Source of the DNA: Larix sibirica
Taxonomy: Eukaryota > Streptophyta > Pinopsida > Pinales > Pinaceae
Direction of reading: 5' to 3'
DNA: 12,413 nt
Assembly: GCA_004151065.3 (NCBI GenBank)
Contig: NWUY0300000859.1
Location: 53,980 to 66,392, forward strand
Shown here: piece by piece, positions 1-8,005 of the stretch
Layout: every line of letters starts with the position of its first letter
Numbering within the stretch: the stretch's first letter is position 1
The notes under the pieces: generated by a model
The model's database searches: none
What the model was told of the DNA's origin: nothing
What the model saw: the letters and a program-made list of their open reading frames with translations, nothing else
Made by a program: the position numbers and the translations under genes

Positions 1-1345
1 TATGAGTCTAGGCCTCGTAGTGTCATTATTACTTTGGGAAAGAAATTCTACAGGATACTAGAAACAATTCCCACTACTTCAGTGTCTCTCATCACAACTA
101 AGAAGTGTAGGAAGTTAATCTCCCAAACATGGAAATCCGTCGTCTTTAGGATTTGTTTTGAAGGTGAACAAAATATCACAACAACATCCGCCACCTCTAC
201 AAGATGTCTCTCCACACAACAGAAGAAGGTGGACAAGATAGTGCAAGCATACAGATACATCTTCACCACACCTACTAGGGTGCCATTACATTTCCAGGTC
301 AATCATTCAATTGATTTGATTCTCGGGGTGCATTTATCGAATTGGCCAATATACAGGCATTCCTTCATGTAAAATGAAAAAATAAAATTCCAAATTCAAG
401 AATTAATCCAAAAGGAGCACATTCAATCAACATCGTCACCTTGTGGGATCCCAATTGTGTTGGTATAGAATAAATATGGGACATGGTGACTCTGTATTGA
501 CTACAGATCTCTAAACAAAATCACAGTCTGGAATCGATATCCTATTCCCTGGATCAATGACCTTCTTGACTAGCTCAAGGGTTCAAATTATTTCAGTGAG
601 ATTGATCTTAAGGATAGATATCATTAGGTACCCATTGAGCATACCGATTTCTTGAAGACTACCTTCAAATCTTCCGAAGCCCTTTTTGAATAGTTGGTCA
701 TACATTTCGGCTCGACTAATGCTCTAGTGACTTTCATGAGGATGATGGATGACATTTTCAGTCCATTCACCAATTATTTTATGGTCGTATATCTAGATTA
801 AATCCTCATCTACAATAGAATATGGGAAGAACATTTATATCAGATTCAACAAGTCCTAAACACCTTACGGTAGCACAAGTTATACGCCAATCTAGAGAAG
901 TGCTCATTTGGCATGGAGAGGATTCAATATCTAGGATACATCATGGGTGAACATGGTGTGCATGTAGATTTGGACAAGATCCAAGGCATTTTCGACTAGT
1001 TTACCATGATGACTCTCACAGAGCTACGCAGCTTCCTAGGCCTTGCCAACTTCTATCGCAGATTTGTGTTGGGATTCTCTAATATTGCTTGGCTGTCATG
1101 TCCCAAATTNACTCTCACAGAGCTACGCAGCTTCCTAGGCCTTGCCAACTTTTATTGCAGGTTTGTGTTGTCCTTCTCTAATATTGCTTGGCCCCTTAGC
1201 TAGGTGACCAAAGGGGATCTATGGCCAAGTTTGTTTCAGCCAAGTCACAACAAGAAGTATTTGAGGAACTAAAGTAGCACTTATGTTCGACACCCATCCT
1301 TACCTTAATAGATCTGCAACAATCCTTTTAAATTGAAATAGATCA
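1..1345 (+). mobile_element. Decayed Ty3/gypsy LTR-retrotransposon pol fragment (pre-RT linker, RT, start of RNase H)
   Basis: Reverse transcriptase of a Ty3/gypsy element, which would copy element RNA into DNA. One frame (codons starting at 1, 4, 7 and so on) aligns with plant gypsy pol from the left edge to about 1212. In order it shows a pre-RT linker (KKVDKIVQAYRYIF, about 226-270), SPCGIPIVLV near 435, CIDYRSLNKIT near 493, SEIDLK near 595, the catalytic YxDD region as VYLD-stop-ILIY at 787-812, HKLYANLEKCSFG near 874, and the RT/RNase H junction LRSFLGLANFYRRFV from 1021. In-frame stops lie at 370, 466, 487, 571, 625, 691, 799, 871, 997 and 1201. The frame then shifts between about 1213 and 1225 and continues (KSQQEVFEELK-like) with stops at 1275 and 1329. 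Similarity ends at the RNase H start; no integrase or LTR follows. The catalytic second Asp is replaced by a stop. Dead element, truncated at both ends within view. Confidence 0.95.
1012..1192 (+). repeat. 82-bp near-identical direct duplication across a single N
   Basis: Bases 1012-1093 and 1111-1192 are 82-bp copies offset by 99 bp with six mismatches by eye. Both encode the TLTELRSFLGLANFY stretch at the RT/RNase H junction. The only ambiguous base, N at 1110, sits immediately before the second copy. The 17 bases before the N do not match the expected pol sequence. Either a contig-end join placed two overlapping or allelic reads side by side, or the duplication is real and poorly resolved. 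Because the offset is a multiple of three, the pol frame is preserved. Confidence 0.9.
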
Positions 1346-1642
1346 AGGTAAATTTTAGGGGCGGCGAAATTAAAGGGTTTGAAATTTTCAATGAGAGATT
1401 TTTTTATATAGAAGGAGTTTATTAAAATTAATCTTAATTATCCCACTATTTATTTTTTAAAAGGTATTGAATAAATGGTTAGCTCAACCATATTTGAAAG
1501 CAATAGGCAAAAAAATAAAATTTAGCCCATTGAAATTTAGCTTAGAATTCCCTTTTTCCCACATTTCTAACCATGACAATTTCCATAAATTATTTTGCCC
1601 AAGATTTGTGGCCATGGTTATTTATATAAATTATTTAGCCCC

Positions 1643-1696
1643 TAATTTCCATAAACCACCCTTGGATTTCCATAAACCACCCACGGATTTCCACCC
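1643..1696 (+). repeat. Short imperfect tandem repeat, about 22-bp unit
   Basis: Roughly two and a half units built on gatttccataaaccaccc follow each other, the last one truncated. A related phrase (ttccataaattattttgccc) occurs about 60 bp upstream, suggesting local slippage in an AT-rich tract. No terminal structure or gene is associated. Confidence 0.6.
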
Positions 1697-1900
1697 ATCT
1701 CCTTTTTTTTAGTTATTTCTCCCCCTTATTTAGGGGCTTCCCTAGTGATATAAAGTTTTCTAATTGAGGTTTCATTATATTTATGTGTTTCTTATATCAA
1801 TGTGAGTGAGATCTTTCAATTTTGTCTCTCCATTAAGATAAGTCTTTTTTTTTATGTTTCTCTAGTTGCTTCACGTACAATTTATTTTTGGTAACGTAGG

Positions 1901-1980
1901 AACAATATAGTTTAGAATAGAAATATGATATTCATTGTGAAACAATATAGTTTAGAATAGAAATATGATATTCATTGTGA
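1901..1980 (+). repeat. Perfect 40-bp tandem duplication (2 copies)
   Basis: Bases 1901-1940 and 1941-1980 are identical over 40 bp (starting aacaatatagtttagaatag, ending ttcattgtga). The absence of any mismatch in a region where everything else has decayed points to a recent duplication or an assembly artefact. Confidence 0.97.
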
Positions 1981-2574
1981 AGATATTCTGTTGAAGTTAT
2001 TTTCTTCTATATAAAAAAACACCCTAAAAAATTCCTTACCGTGAAATTTAAAATTTTGATTTCCACTTCCCATTTTAAACTTTGTTGAAGTTTCTTTTTC
2101 CATTCGAAAAAACCAACTCCATTTTATATGTTGAGGGAAAACCTCAAATCTCTAAACTATTTGTGATCATGTGATGTACATACATAAAAAAATCATCATT
2201 CAAACAACTAATTATTGAAACTGTTCTAGGTAAAAGTCCATGGCATGCCTTTTGCTATTATCCTGATAACTTTAGATATTTAAATAAGCAAAATTGATAT
2301 CCACCTGGAGATACATTATCTCAATCGAAGAAGATAAAATCCCAAAGCCGTGGTCTCAATACCTTCTATGGGATTCAATATACCCCATCCAATTTATCTT
2401 TTGTGCTAATTCCCATATGCAACAGATTTCATACCAATTCTCAAATAATAAATGTTAAAGGCATTAAAGAGAGATGGTTTTTATTGTTATTATTTGTTGA
2501 TTCAATAAAAAAATTTCATAAATACAATTACAGTTAAGCGGCACAAAATCATGTAGATCAGTTGGTCTTGGCAC

Positions 2575-2700
2575 CAGGAAGAGAGCGAGGGCATATAGTT
2601 TGCGACGCTCCCATCCTGGCTGCCACGACTCACAGTTATGCCATCTAAATACGAGTTAGCCCTCACCTGGAGTACGTCTAGGTAGTCAAGCTCTGTCAGG
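2575..2700. other. GC-richer island of unknown origin
   Basis: This stretch is clearly richer in G and C, and in CpG, than its AT-rich flanks. On the minus strand a frame without stops covers it and contains ctccag followed by gtgagg near 2662-2675, a good match to a plant splice donor. On the plus strand one frame is open from about 2520 to 2659. No protein family was recognisable in either direction. It could be a remnant exon, part of another transposable element, or a younger insertion that has not yet lost its CpGs. Confidence 0.3.
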
Positions 2701-3534
2701 ATTTCTCATTTCTCAAATCAATGAAACAATTAGCCATCCCACCACCAATTCTGCGTAATTACAAACCAGTTTATAATAAGACAATGAGGAGGTTTTAGTG
2801 TTGAATCGTCTGAGAACTTGTTCCATTTTTCCCATTTCAATGGATCAATTCCTCTAACCCCGTACATAAAAATGGTTAAATGGTTTTGAAGAAACAACTA
2901 TTGTTTTTTTATTCTTGTTATGCCATGTTCTTATATGAACCTCTGTAACTCACCAACTTCACTGGACATGAGAATGTAGCGGAATGCAAAAATATGATTA
3001 TTGAAGTGGTCAATTTTTATCTCTCTCTAATTTCTGTTGTTTATCCCATTGCAGCATATAAGGAATTCTCAGAAGGATCTGACATGATTGAATATATGGG
3101 TATTGATCTCTTATATCCATTTCAAGCATTTTTTGCCATATGTACAGGAAAATATCTTAAATTATTGTCCTGTAATTGTGCAAGAAATGACTCTGCATCT
3201 ATAGGTCATTCTGAATCATTTGATCTGTGAATTGATCAAATGTAAAAAGTGCTCAATCTTTTCTGCATAAGTTTCTTTATAATTTTCCACATCAGTTTCT
3301 CTTGCACAATTTCATTATGTTGGTCCCATATATAATAAGAAAACTTAGCCATGAAATCAAAAAATATTTTCTCAACAATTTTGTTTGCGTCAATCATATT
3401 GGCCAAAAGAAATTTGAAGGTTTAACAATCTTTTCTTCGTCTTCTCTGCAACTGTTGAAAGTCTTAGCCCTTAGAAGAGTTTCAATTGGAGCAGTAATTG
3501 TCTGAGACTGATTGTGTCTTCTCCTGGTTTGCAA

Positions 3535-4151
3535 TTGATTTGATCACGTGGAAGGATACTCCGAAATCAACATTAATGTTTGCATTTGGATTGTTTTTTG
3601 TCTTATCTCCATCCTTTACCCAGGACTTGCATTTCAGGTCTTGAACTTTTTCTTGATGACTTACTGAAATATGTCACTGATAAATATGGATAATGCCTGA
3701 CAATATTGTGGAATTTTGTTGCAGCTCGGTGACCTTTGTATCATACTTAGCCCTTGTATACCTAGTTGCAGTTTTCTTCTACAAAAACATTTTGCAAAGG
3801 TAACAAGCTCTCTTCTTTTTAACACTTCTCGACGATAGTAATAGACTATTGTTTCCTTTATCTAAGAACCACATTTAAGCATGTTCTGTAAGGTCATTTT
3901 CGCTCAGTTGTTATTTCTAGCATTGTACAAATCATCAAGTCTTTTCCTTAATTATTTATTTATTTATTTTGATTTTGAACACCTCCTGGTATTGAACAAG
4001 TGGTTGTTGAACAATATTGCAGCCCTGTAAATTCTGAAGCAATTAGTGAGGCATATACACTTTCTATCCTTAGATTGGTACTTCATTTTGTCAATGGATT
4101 GCTGGCCAGGTTCCAAGAACATTTTCATGCGATCCAGCTACCACTATGAAG
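3535..4151 (+). pseudogene. Reticulon-like (RTNLB) gene fragment, three exons
   Basis: Reticulons are hairpin membrane proteins that shape tubular endoplasmic reticulum. Three exons of the reticulon homology domain join in phase. Exon A, about 3535-3637 (DLITWKDTPKSTLMFAFG, then LSPSFTQDLHF), ends cag|gtcttg. Exon B, 3725-3799 (SVTFVSYLALVYLVAVFFYK), has a ttgcag acceptor and aaag|gtaaca donor. Exon C, 4023-4151 (PVNSEAISEAYTLSILRLVL), ends in the family signature DPATTMK before atgaag|gtacat. Split Ser codons (ag|c) join A to B and B to C. This resembles the plant RTNLB17/21 type. Damage: a 1-base deletion in the T run at 4122-4125 puts DPATTMK out of frame and creates a TGA just before the donor, and exon A's acceptor reads CAA where CAG is expected. 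The following reticulon exons and the N-terminus are missing. Confidence 0.8.
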
Positions 4152-4759
4152 GTACATTATTTCATAAAAAATTTTTATTGTTCTTGGATAAGAATTTTTG
4201 TATTTACTCTCTTTAGGCCTTCTTTTCTGCATCTTAAACCTTACGGTGAATTTTTTTGACAATTGGCATCTATTATTTGATTGCTTGCATAATATGGGCA
4301 TAAAATGACATATGGAATCTAGAAAAGCTTTGTAAGTTTCAACATACTCTCTCTTATGACTTTGCCATTGTGCTCAAGAGAAGGAACCTGACAAATGAAA
4401 ATAGTCAGTTGTTTGTTTTTCGGCTCTATATATTGCATATTTTCAACCCTTTGTATCATTTCACATTTGGAATTTCTATTTATTATGCAAAGTCCTTGCT
4501 TGAAGGTTAATGGAAATCGAAGCATGATCACATTTCAAAAACGCATGAAGTTTGTCATCACAGTTGACCGGGGATGTAAAATCAATCTCAAATCTGTGTT
4601 GGCTTTTTGTTACTCCATGCCCAAATTGTAAAATGTTAAACCGTGATGATAAAAAACTCATTGAAGCCTCTCTATCCACAATGAGAAGTGGGTGTCTAAT
4701 ATGAATTGCATAAGACACCGAGAATCATCAATCTCATTTGTTAATCTTTTGTATGAATA
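4152..4759. other. AT-rich spacer between gene fragments
   Basis: No exon of the reticulon or UXS families is recognisable. Overlapping open frames of 70-80 codons occur on both strands around 4319-4718; they mirror one another, have no family signature and look like chance frames. The next reticulon exon (a Leu-rich hairpin segment expected after the DPATTMK signature) was looked for here and not found. Confidence 0.5.
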
Positions 4760-5014
4760 ATGGATATGGATGGAGGAAGATTCATCAAGCTTAAGATCTT
4801 CTGTGTGGCAGTTTTGAGTTTGAAAGCAAGCCTTCAAGCTTCCAGGGACTGGTATGATCCCTACAAGGATTTTCATCCCAAGGATTATGCGTTGTTTGTG
4901 TTTAGAGACTCATTAGCAGATTCTCAGAATAATAATTTTATTAATGCAAGTATTGAAGCTTGTGCAGATTTTGATCTGGACGGCCTATCTTTATTCCATA
5001 AACCCACTGATTGA
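4760..5014 (+). CDS. Unrecognised 84-codon open frame between the reticulon and UXS fragments
   Basis: I do not recognise this frame with confidence. It starts at an ATG, runs 84 residues without a stop and ends TGA at 5012-5014. It has a moderately hydrophobic start (IFCVAVLSLKASLQA), then an aromatic, charged stretch (RDWYDPYKDFHPKDYALF) and FINASIEACADFDLDGL. The last stretch faintly recalls the FINSSI...FDGLDLD strand of plant class V (GH18) chitinases, but the catalytic DxDxE is absent, so this is a guess. If meaningful it would be one more host-gene piece in the cluster at 3535-6530. It could equally be a chance frame. Confidence 0.25.
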   Translation: MDMDGGRFIKLKIFCVAVLSLKASLQASRDWYDPYKDFHPKDYALFVFRDSLADSQNNNFINASIEACADFDLDGLSLFHKPTD

Positions 5015-5222
5015 TTCTATGATGCAAGAACGGTCTTCGATTTCTTAGGTGAATTCCATGATCAACCTGGTTGCTTTTTCATTAACTAATATTTATTAAA
5101 GAAAATAGACAGCCAGTATTTAATTTTCTTCAACCTGACTCATGTTGAATATATGATTAAAATTGACTTGGAAACAAGTCTCCATGTATGACGGATCAGA
5201 GAATCTTCTTTTCTTTATAAAG

Positions 5223-5858
5223 ACTAATGTGATTGGCACATTGAATATATTGGGACTTGTGAAGCGATTTGGTGCAAGGTTAGTTCTTCTAAATCTTTGA
5301 TTGTGAATTTTTCTTGAGACTAGAATATTATGTTATCTTTTATGTTGATTCTTAGTATATGCACTTGCCTAATAGCCTATATAAAAAATCATTATTTTGT
5401 TCAAAATTTTGTTGACCTCAACCTGTGAATTCTATGGCGATCCTCTTGAGCATCCTCAAAATGACGAATACTGGAGTAATGTTAACCCTATTGGTAAGTA
5501 CTAATTCTGAATTTGAATTTCAACTGAAATTTTACTATTTTCAGTATTTTGCTAAGTAAATATCATTTGACACAAGTGTAAGAAGTTTCTATGATGAAGG
5601 AAAACGTGTAGCAGAAACATTAATGTTTGACTATCACAGGAAGCATGGCTTAGGTGTGTTTGTTTGTATTGGGTTTATTTTGCACAAGTTTCAACCCTGG
5701 AGGCTGCTTCTTGTTTATGCGTTCTAAGAAATTTCAAACTTTCAATTTGTATTGTGGATCAGAAATTCAAGCATTGCTCAAATTTTTGATACATATGGTC
5801 CTCTCATGATCATTGATGATGGACGTGTTGTTAGTTATTTCATTGCACAAGCACTCAG
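5223..5858 (+). pseudogene. UXS: UDP-glucuronate decarboxylase (UDP-xylose synthase) fragment, four exons
   Basis: UXS converts UDP-glucuronate to UDP-xylose for cell-wall polysaccharides. Four exons follow the plant gene in order: 5223-5278 (TNVIGTLNILGLVKRFGA; acceptor ataaag, donor caag|gttagt), 5405-5493 ([17 protein letters not shown], then NVNPIG; donor g|gtaagt), about 5576-5653 (VRSFYDEGKRVAETLMFDYH; donor tag|gtgtgt) and 5763-5858 (IAQIFDTYGPLM, then DDGRVVSYFIAQALR; donor cag|gtactt). The YxxxK catalytic motif (YDEGK) of this short-chain dehydrogenase-type enzyme is kept. The N-terminal NAD-binding half and the exons after QALR are missing. Damage: the acceptors of exons 2 and 3 read CAA instead of CAG (5402-5404, 5573-5575), and two extra bases near 5769-5772 shift the last exon out of frame. 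Retained introns exclude a processed retrocopy. Family assignment is very secure; it cannot make enzyme. Confidence 0.92.
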
Positions 5859-6106
5859 GTACTTGTATTATATAGGACAAATTTGTTGGAAGGAAAAAAT
5901 GTGTCAAGTAAAACAGAAGTTGGTCTCCTTTCCATAACAACTTTTGTGCCACGGTATGCATTACCCTACGAGTTATTTGAAAAGGTAAATGGACATTATC
6001 TTCATAATGCCTAAATTGTATTATGATATTGTGAAATATTATAGCATTATTAAAATCATTTCTAAGCCATAGGCATTTAAACAAGGAAAGACTATCCTCA
6101 ACCCTG

Positions 6107-6193
6107 TAGCATATTCTTAGTTCATTGAACCAATGGAATGATGCAAGGGCCTAGCATATTCCTTGTTCATTGAAACAATGGAATAATGCAACG
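6107..6193 (+). repeat. Imperfect 45-bp tandem duplication (2 copies)
   Basis: The units starting tagcatattcttagttcatt at 6107 and tagcatattccttgttcatt at 6152 are about 90 percent alike over roughly 42 bp, each ending near gaat(g/a)atgcaa. They lie in the spacer between the UXS fragment and the PAP2-like remnant. Confidence 0.9.
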
Positions 6194-6239
6194 TATATTT
6201 GTATATTGGCCAAGTAGAGATCATATTAACCATGTTTCA

Positions 6240-6530
6240 ACTCGCAACTCAATTCTTCAATTCTTTGGCGTGTTCACCAAGTTTCTATGGCATGTTGACA
6301 GAGTTGTCAAAGCTCGATCCTGACGATGAGGGTCTTTGGGATCCCATCTGCACACGCCCTTGGCCATCCACCGCCTTGGCTCAATCTATGGTCGCGGATC
6401 TCGGTGGATTCAGGAATCTCTACGTTAACTGCTTTCTTTTGCCTTGGAATTCCTGCAACCCTGTTGTAGCCGCTCCTCGAATTCTGAGCGATGAAGCTAC
6501 CCACAAAAGCTGATAAGGTGGTAAAAGGAT
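6240..6530 (+). pseudogene. Possible PAP2-superfamily lipid phosphatase remnant
   Basis: PAP2 enzymes are membrane phosphatases acting on phosphatidate or sphingoid-base phosphates, with motifs KxxxxxxRP, PSGH and SRxxxxxHxxxD. This GC-richer block reads in pieces across frames. One frame gives FFGVFTKFLWHVDRVVKARS (about 6258-6318). A second gives VFGIPSAHALG and a hydrophobic LTAFFCLGIPATLL (6332-6466), where PSAH matches the second motif. About 40 residues on, PRIL (6475-6486), then MKLPTKAD in another frame, loosely resembles the third motif with its His lost. Motif order and spacing fit the family, but three frames are needed and a TAG sits at 6467. The 104-codon frame at 6199-6513 crosses the block in a third frame and is probably a by-product of frameshifts. 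Plant sphingosine-phosphate phosphatase-like proteins are the nearest idea. Tentative. Confidence 0.4.
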
Positions 6531-8005
6531 GTTGAAAACAGGCTTAATTTTCGTGTCTTCTCTAAGTGTACTTAACAGGTATGTAAATGTGAATTTTCTT
6601 TTTGTATGGTATCGAATTCATCTTCAGTTGCAATCTGTTGGAAGAGCAGATATAGTGTTAAACAATTTTAATAGGTATGTGATTTTGAAAAAATGGTGGT
6701 GATCCCAACAAAAGTATTTTGGAGGTTTTATTTATTTTTCATGGATTGGTAATCATGAAGATCTTTCAGCTTTATAATGTCAGTTCTGCTTCTGATTTTT
6801 CATTGATTGAAAAGATGGATTTTTCCTAAGACTTTTTAACGGCTTATGCATTTCTGGGTAGTCTATGCCACCCATGTTCGTATTATAAATGTTTTGGCAA
6901 TGATTAATATTATCCACGCTTATGATGCTTTGTGCAGTGAAGAAAATGAATAGATGGTTTAAAGGGTCTTATCTTAAGAATTTATAGTTTGGGTTCCATG
7001 GCAAGCGAATTCCTACCCAATAGGGTTTTCAACTTTTGTTTGCATTGGTCTTAGATATTTTATTTGTTAATGGCTAACGATAATAGAAGGCCAATGGATG
7101 GAGTTGTAGATGGTTCCAAGACCTTGATATTCAAGGAGAACCTACTTGGAGTTACCTCTGCATATCAATGGCAATACTAGCTTTCCATTGAGGCCCATAA
7201 AATTCTGCTATCCACTAGAGTTGAGATGACTACTTTTGTATAGGAAGGTTCCTAGGGTTTCATATGCATACGTAGTAATTAATCGCTAATGATGGTTTGT
7301 CCAATTTTTGGAGTTGCAAATGGTGCCATGTTCTTGATCTAATCAAGGAGAACCTAGGCTTGTCATTTCCTTTGCATCTCAATGACAATGTTGGGCATTG
7401 ATGAGGCTTTTATTTTGGGCTTTTAGGTTTAGTTTAAAAATAAGACATTGTTTTGGATCTGGTTGAAGGTGATTTTATCTGGTTTATTGTTACTTTATTT
7501 TGTATATTTGCAACAATTTTCCACCCTCATTGTTCAGTAATCAAGTAAATGGAAAAAATCTTGCAAAAATTCACTTAGAATTTGGTGCAATGTCTTCAAG
7601 GTTTTCCACGAGTTAGGGAGTTTGTTATGATTCTTAAGAACACATTTATATACTTCTTCAACAATTCCTTTCGCAACAAACATTTTCTTTTTACAATTTT
7701 GGATGTTGGTACTTTTGAGCCGCTCTTCGTTTTTACTAACAATGCGAGTAATTCCATGTCTAGAGAAACCAAAGACAAAAAATGAAGAATGAGTTAAACA
7801 AGTTGGATAATAATAAAAAAGGATTATTGTGCCCATGTGCAAGGTGTCTAGGCACATAAATCTAACAATTGGTATAGGTGCACTACCTCCATCTACATTT
7901 TGCGTGAATTAACAGTAGAGGTCAACCCCGTACATTCTATGGCATCACTTTATTTATTTTGTTTTTATGAATTATAATTTGTGATTCCATTTTCATTGCA
8001 AAATT
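6531..8005. other. AT-rich stretch without a recognisable gene
   Basis: All frames are short. Between 7534 and 7857 two minus-strand frames of 60-107 codons overlap. One contains RKELLKKYINVFLRIITNSL, which vaguely recalls the linker ahead of gypsy reverse transcriptase, but no RT motif follows at lower coordinates, so I do not call it. A diverged direct repeat lies at 7090-7408. No splice-bounded exon was found. Confidence 0.5.
7090..7408 (+). repeat. Diverged direct repeat, about 105-bp arms, offset about 212 bp
   Basis: Segments near 7090-7195 and 7300-7408 share ordered blocks: ggagttg (7100 and 7310), tcaaggagaacct (7131 and 7343), then ctttgcat/ctctgcat with atcaatg/ctcaatg, and ttg...gaggc (7190 and 7403). 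The offset is nearly constant (210-213 bp), so the similarity is collinear rather than chance. This could be two old monomers of a tandem repeat or remains of a duplicated transposon piece. Confidence 0.6.

Larger units (their letters stand above)
1346..3534. other. AT-rich stretch without a recognisable gene
   Basis: After the retroelement similarity stops, all frames are short and full of stops. The open frame at 1467-1712 is low-complexity Phe/His/Pro-rich and rests on short reiterated units (atttccataaaccaccc-like, 1643-1696), so I do not treat it as a gene. The frames at 2994-3230 and 3302-3505 match nothing I recognise and lie just upstream of the reticulon-like exons; any N-terminal exon of that gene would be expected here, but I cannot identify one. 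A perfect 40-bp tandem repeat and a GC-richer island inside this stretch are listed separately. Confidence 0.6.

Noticed and set aside
48-302. 84-codon minus-strand open frame
   Set aside because: It is the antisense shadow of the gypsy pol linker, which aligns with the family on the + strand.
370-1331. Fungal repeat-induced point mutation as the cause of the stops
   Set aside because: CpA>TpA would also give CAG>TAG, but the reticulon and UXS fragments and their introns are plant-like, so plant cytosine methylation decay is the simpler cause.
3950-3972. (ATTT)n microsatellite
   Set aside because: Only a few units inside an intron; too short and ordinary to list.
5767-6084. 105-codon minus-strand open frame
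   Set aside because: It overlaps the last UXS exon in antisense and extends into AT-rich spacer; no signature of its own.
6258-6275. FFGVFT resembling the reticulon segment FFGVFTVPKV, suggesting a further reticulon exon
   Set aside because: The match ends after six residues and the following sequence fits PAP2 motifs better than reticulon.
7534-7857. Minus-strand frames with RKELLKKYINVF, possible gypsy pre-RT linker
   Set aside because: No reverse transcriptase motif follows at lower coordinates and the similarity is only a few residues.
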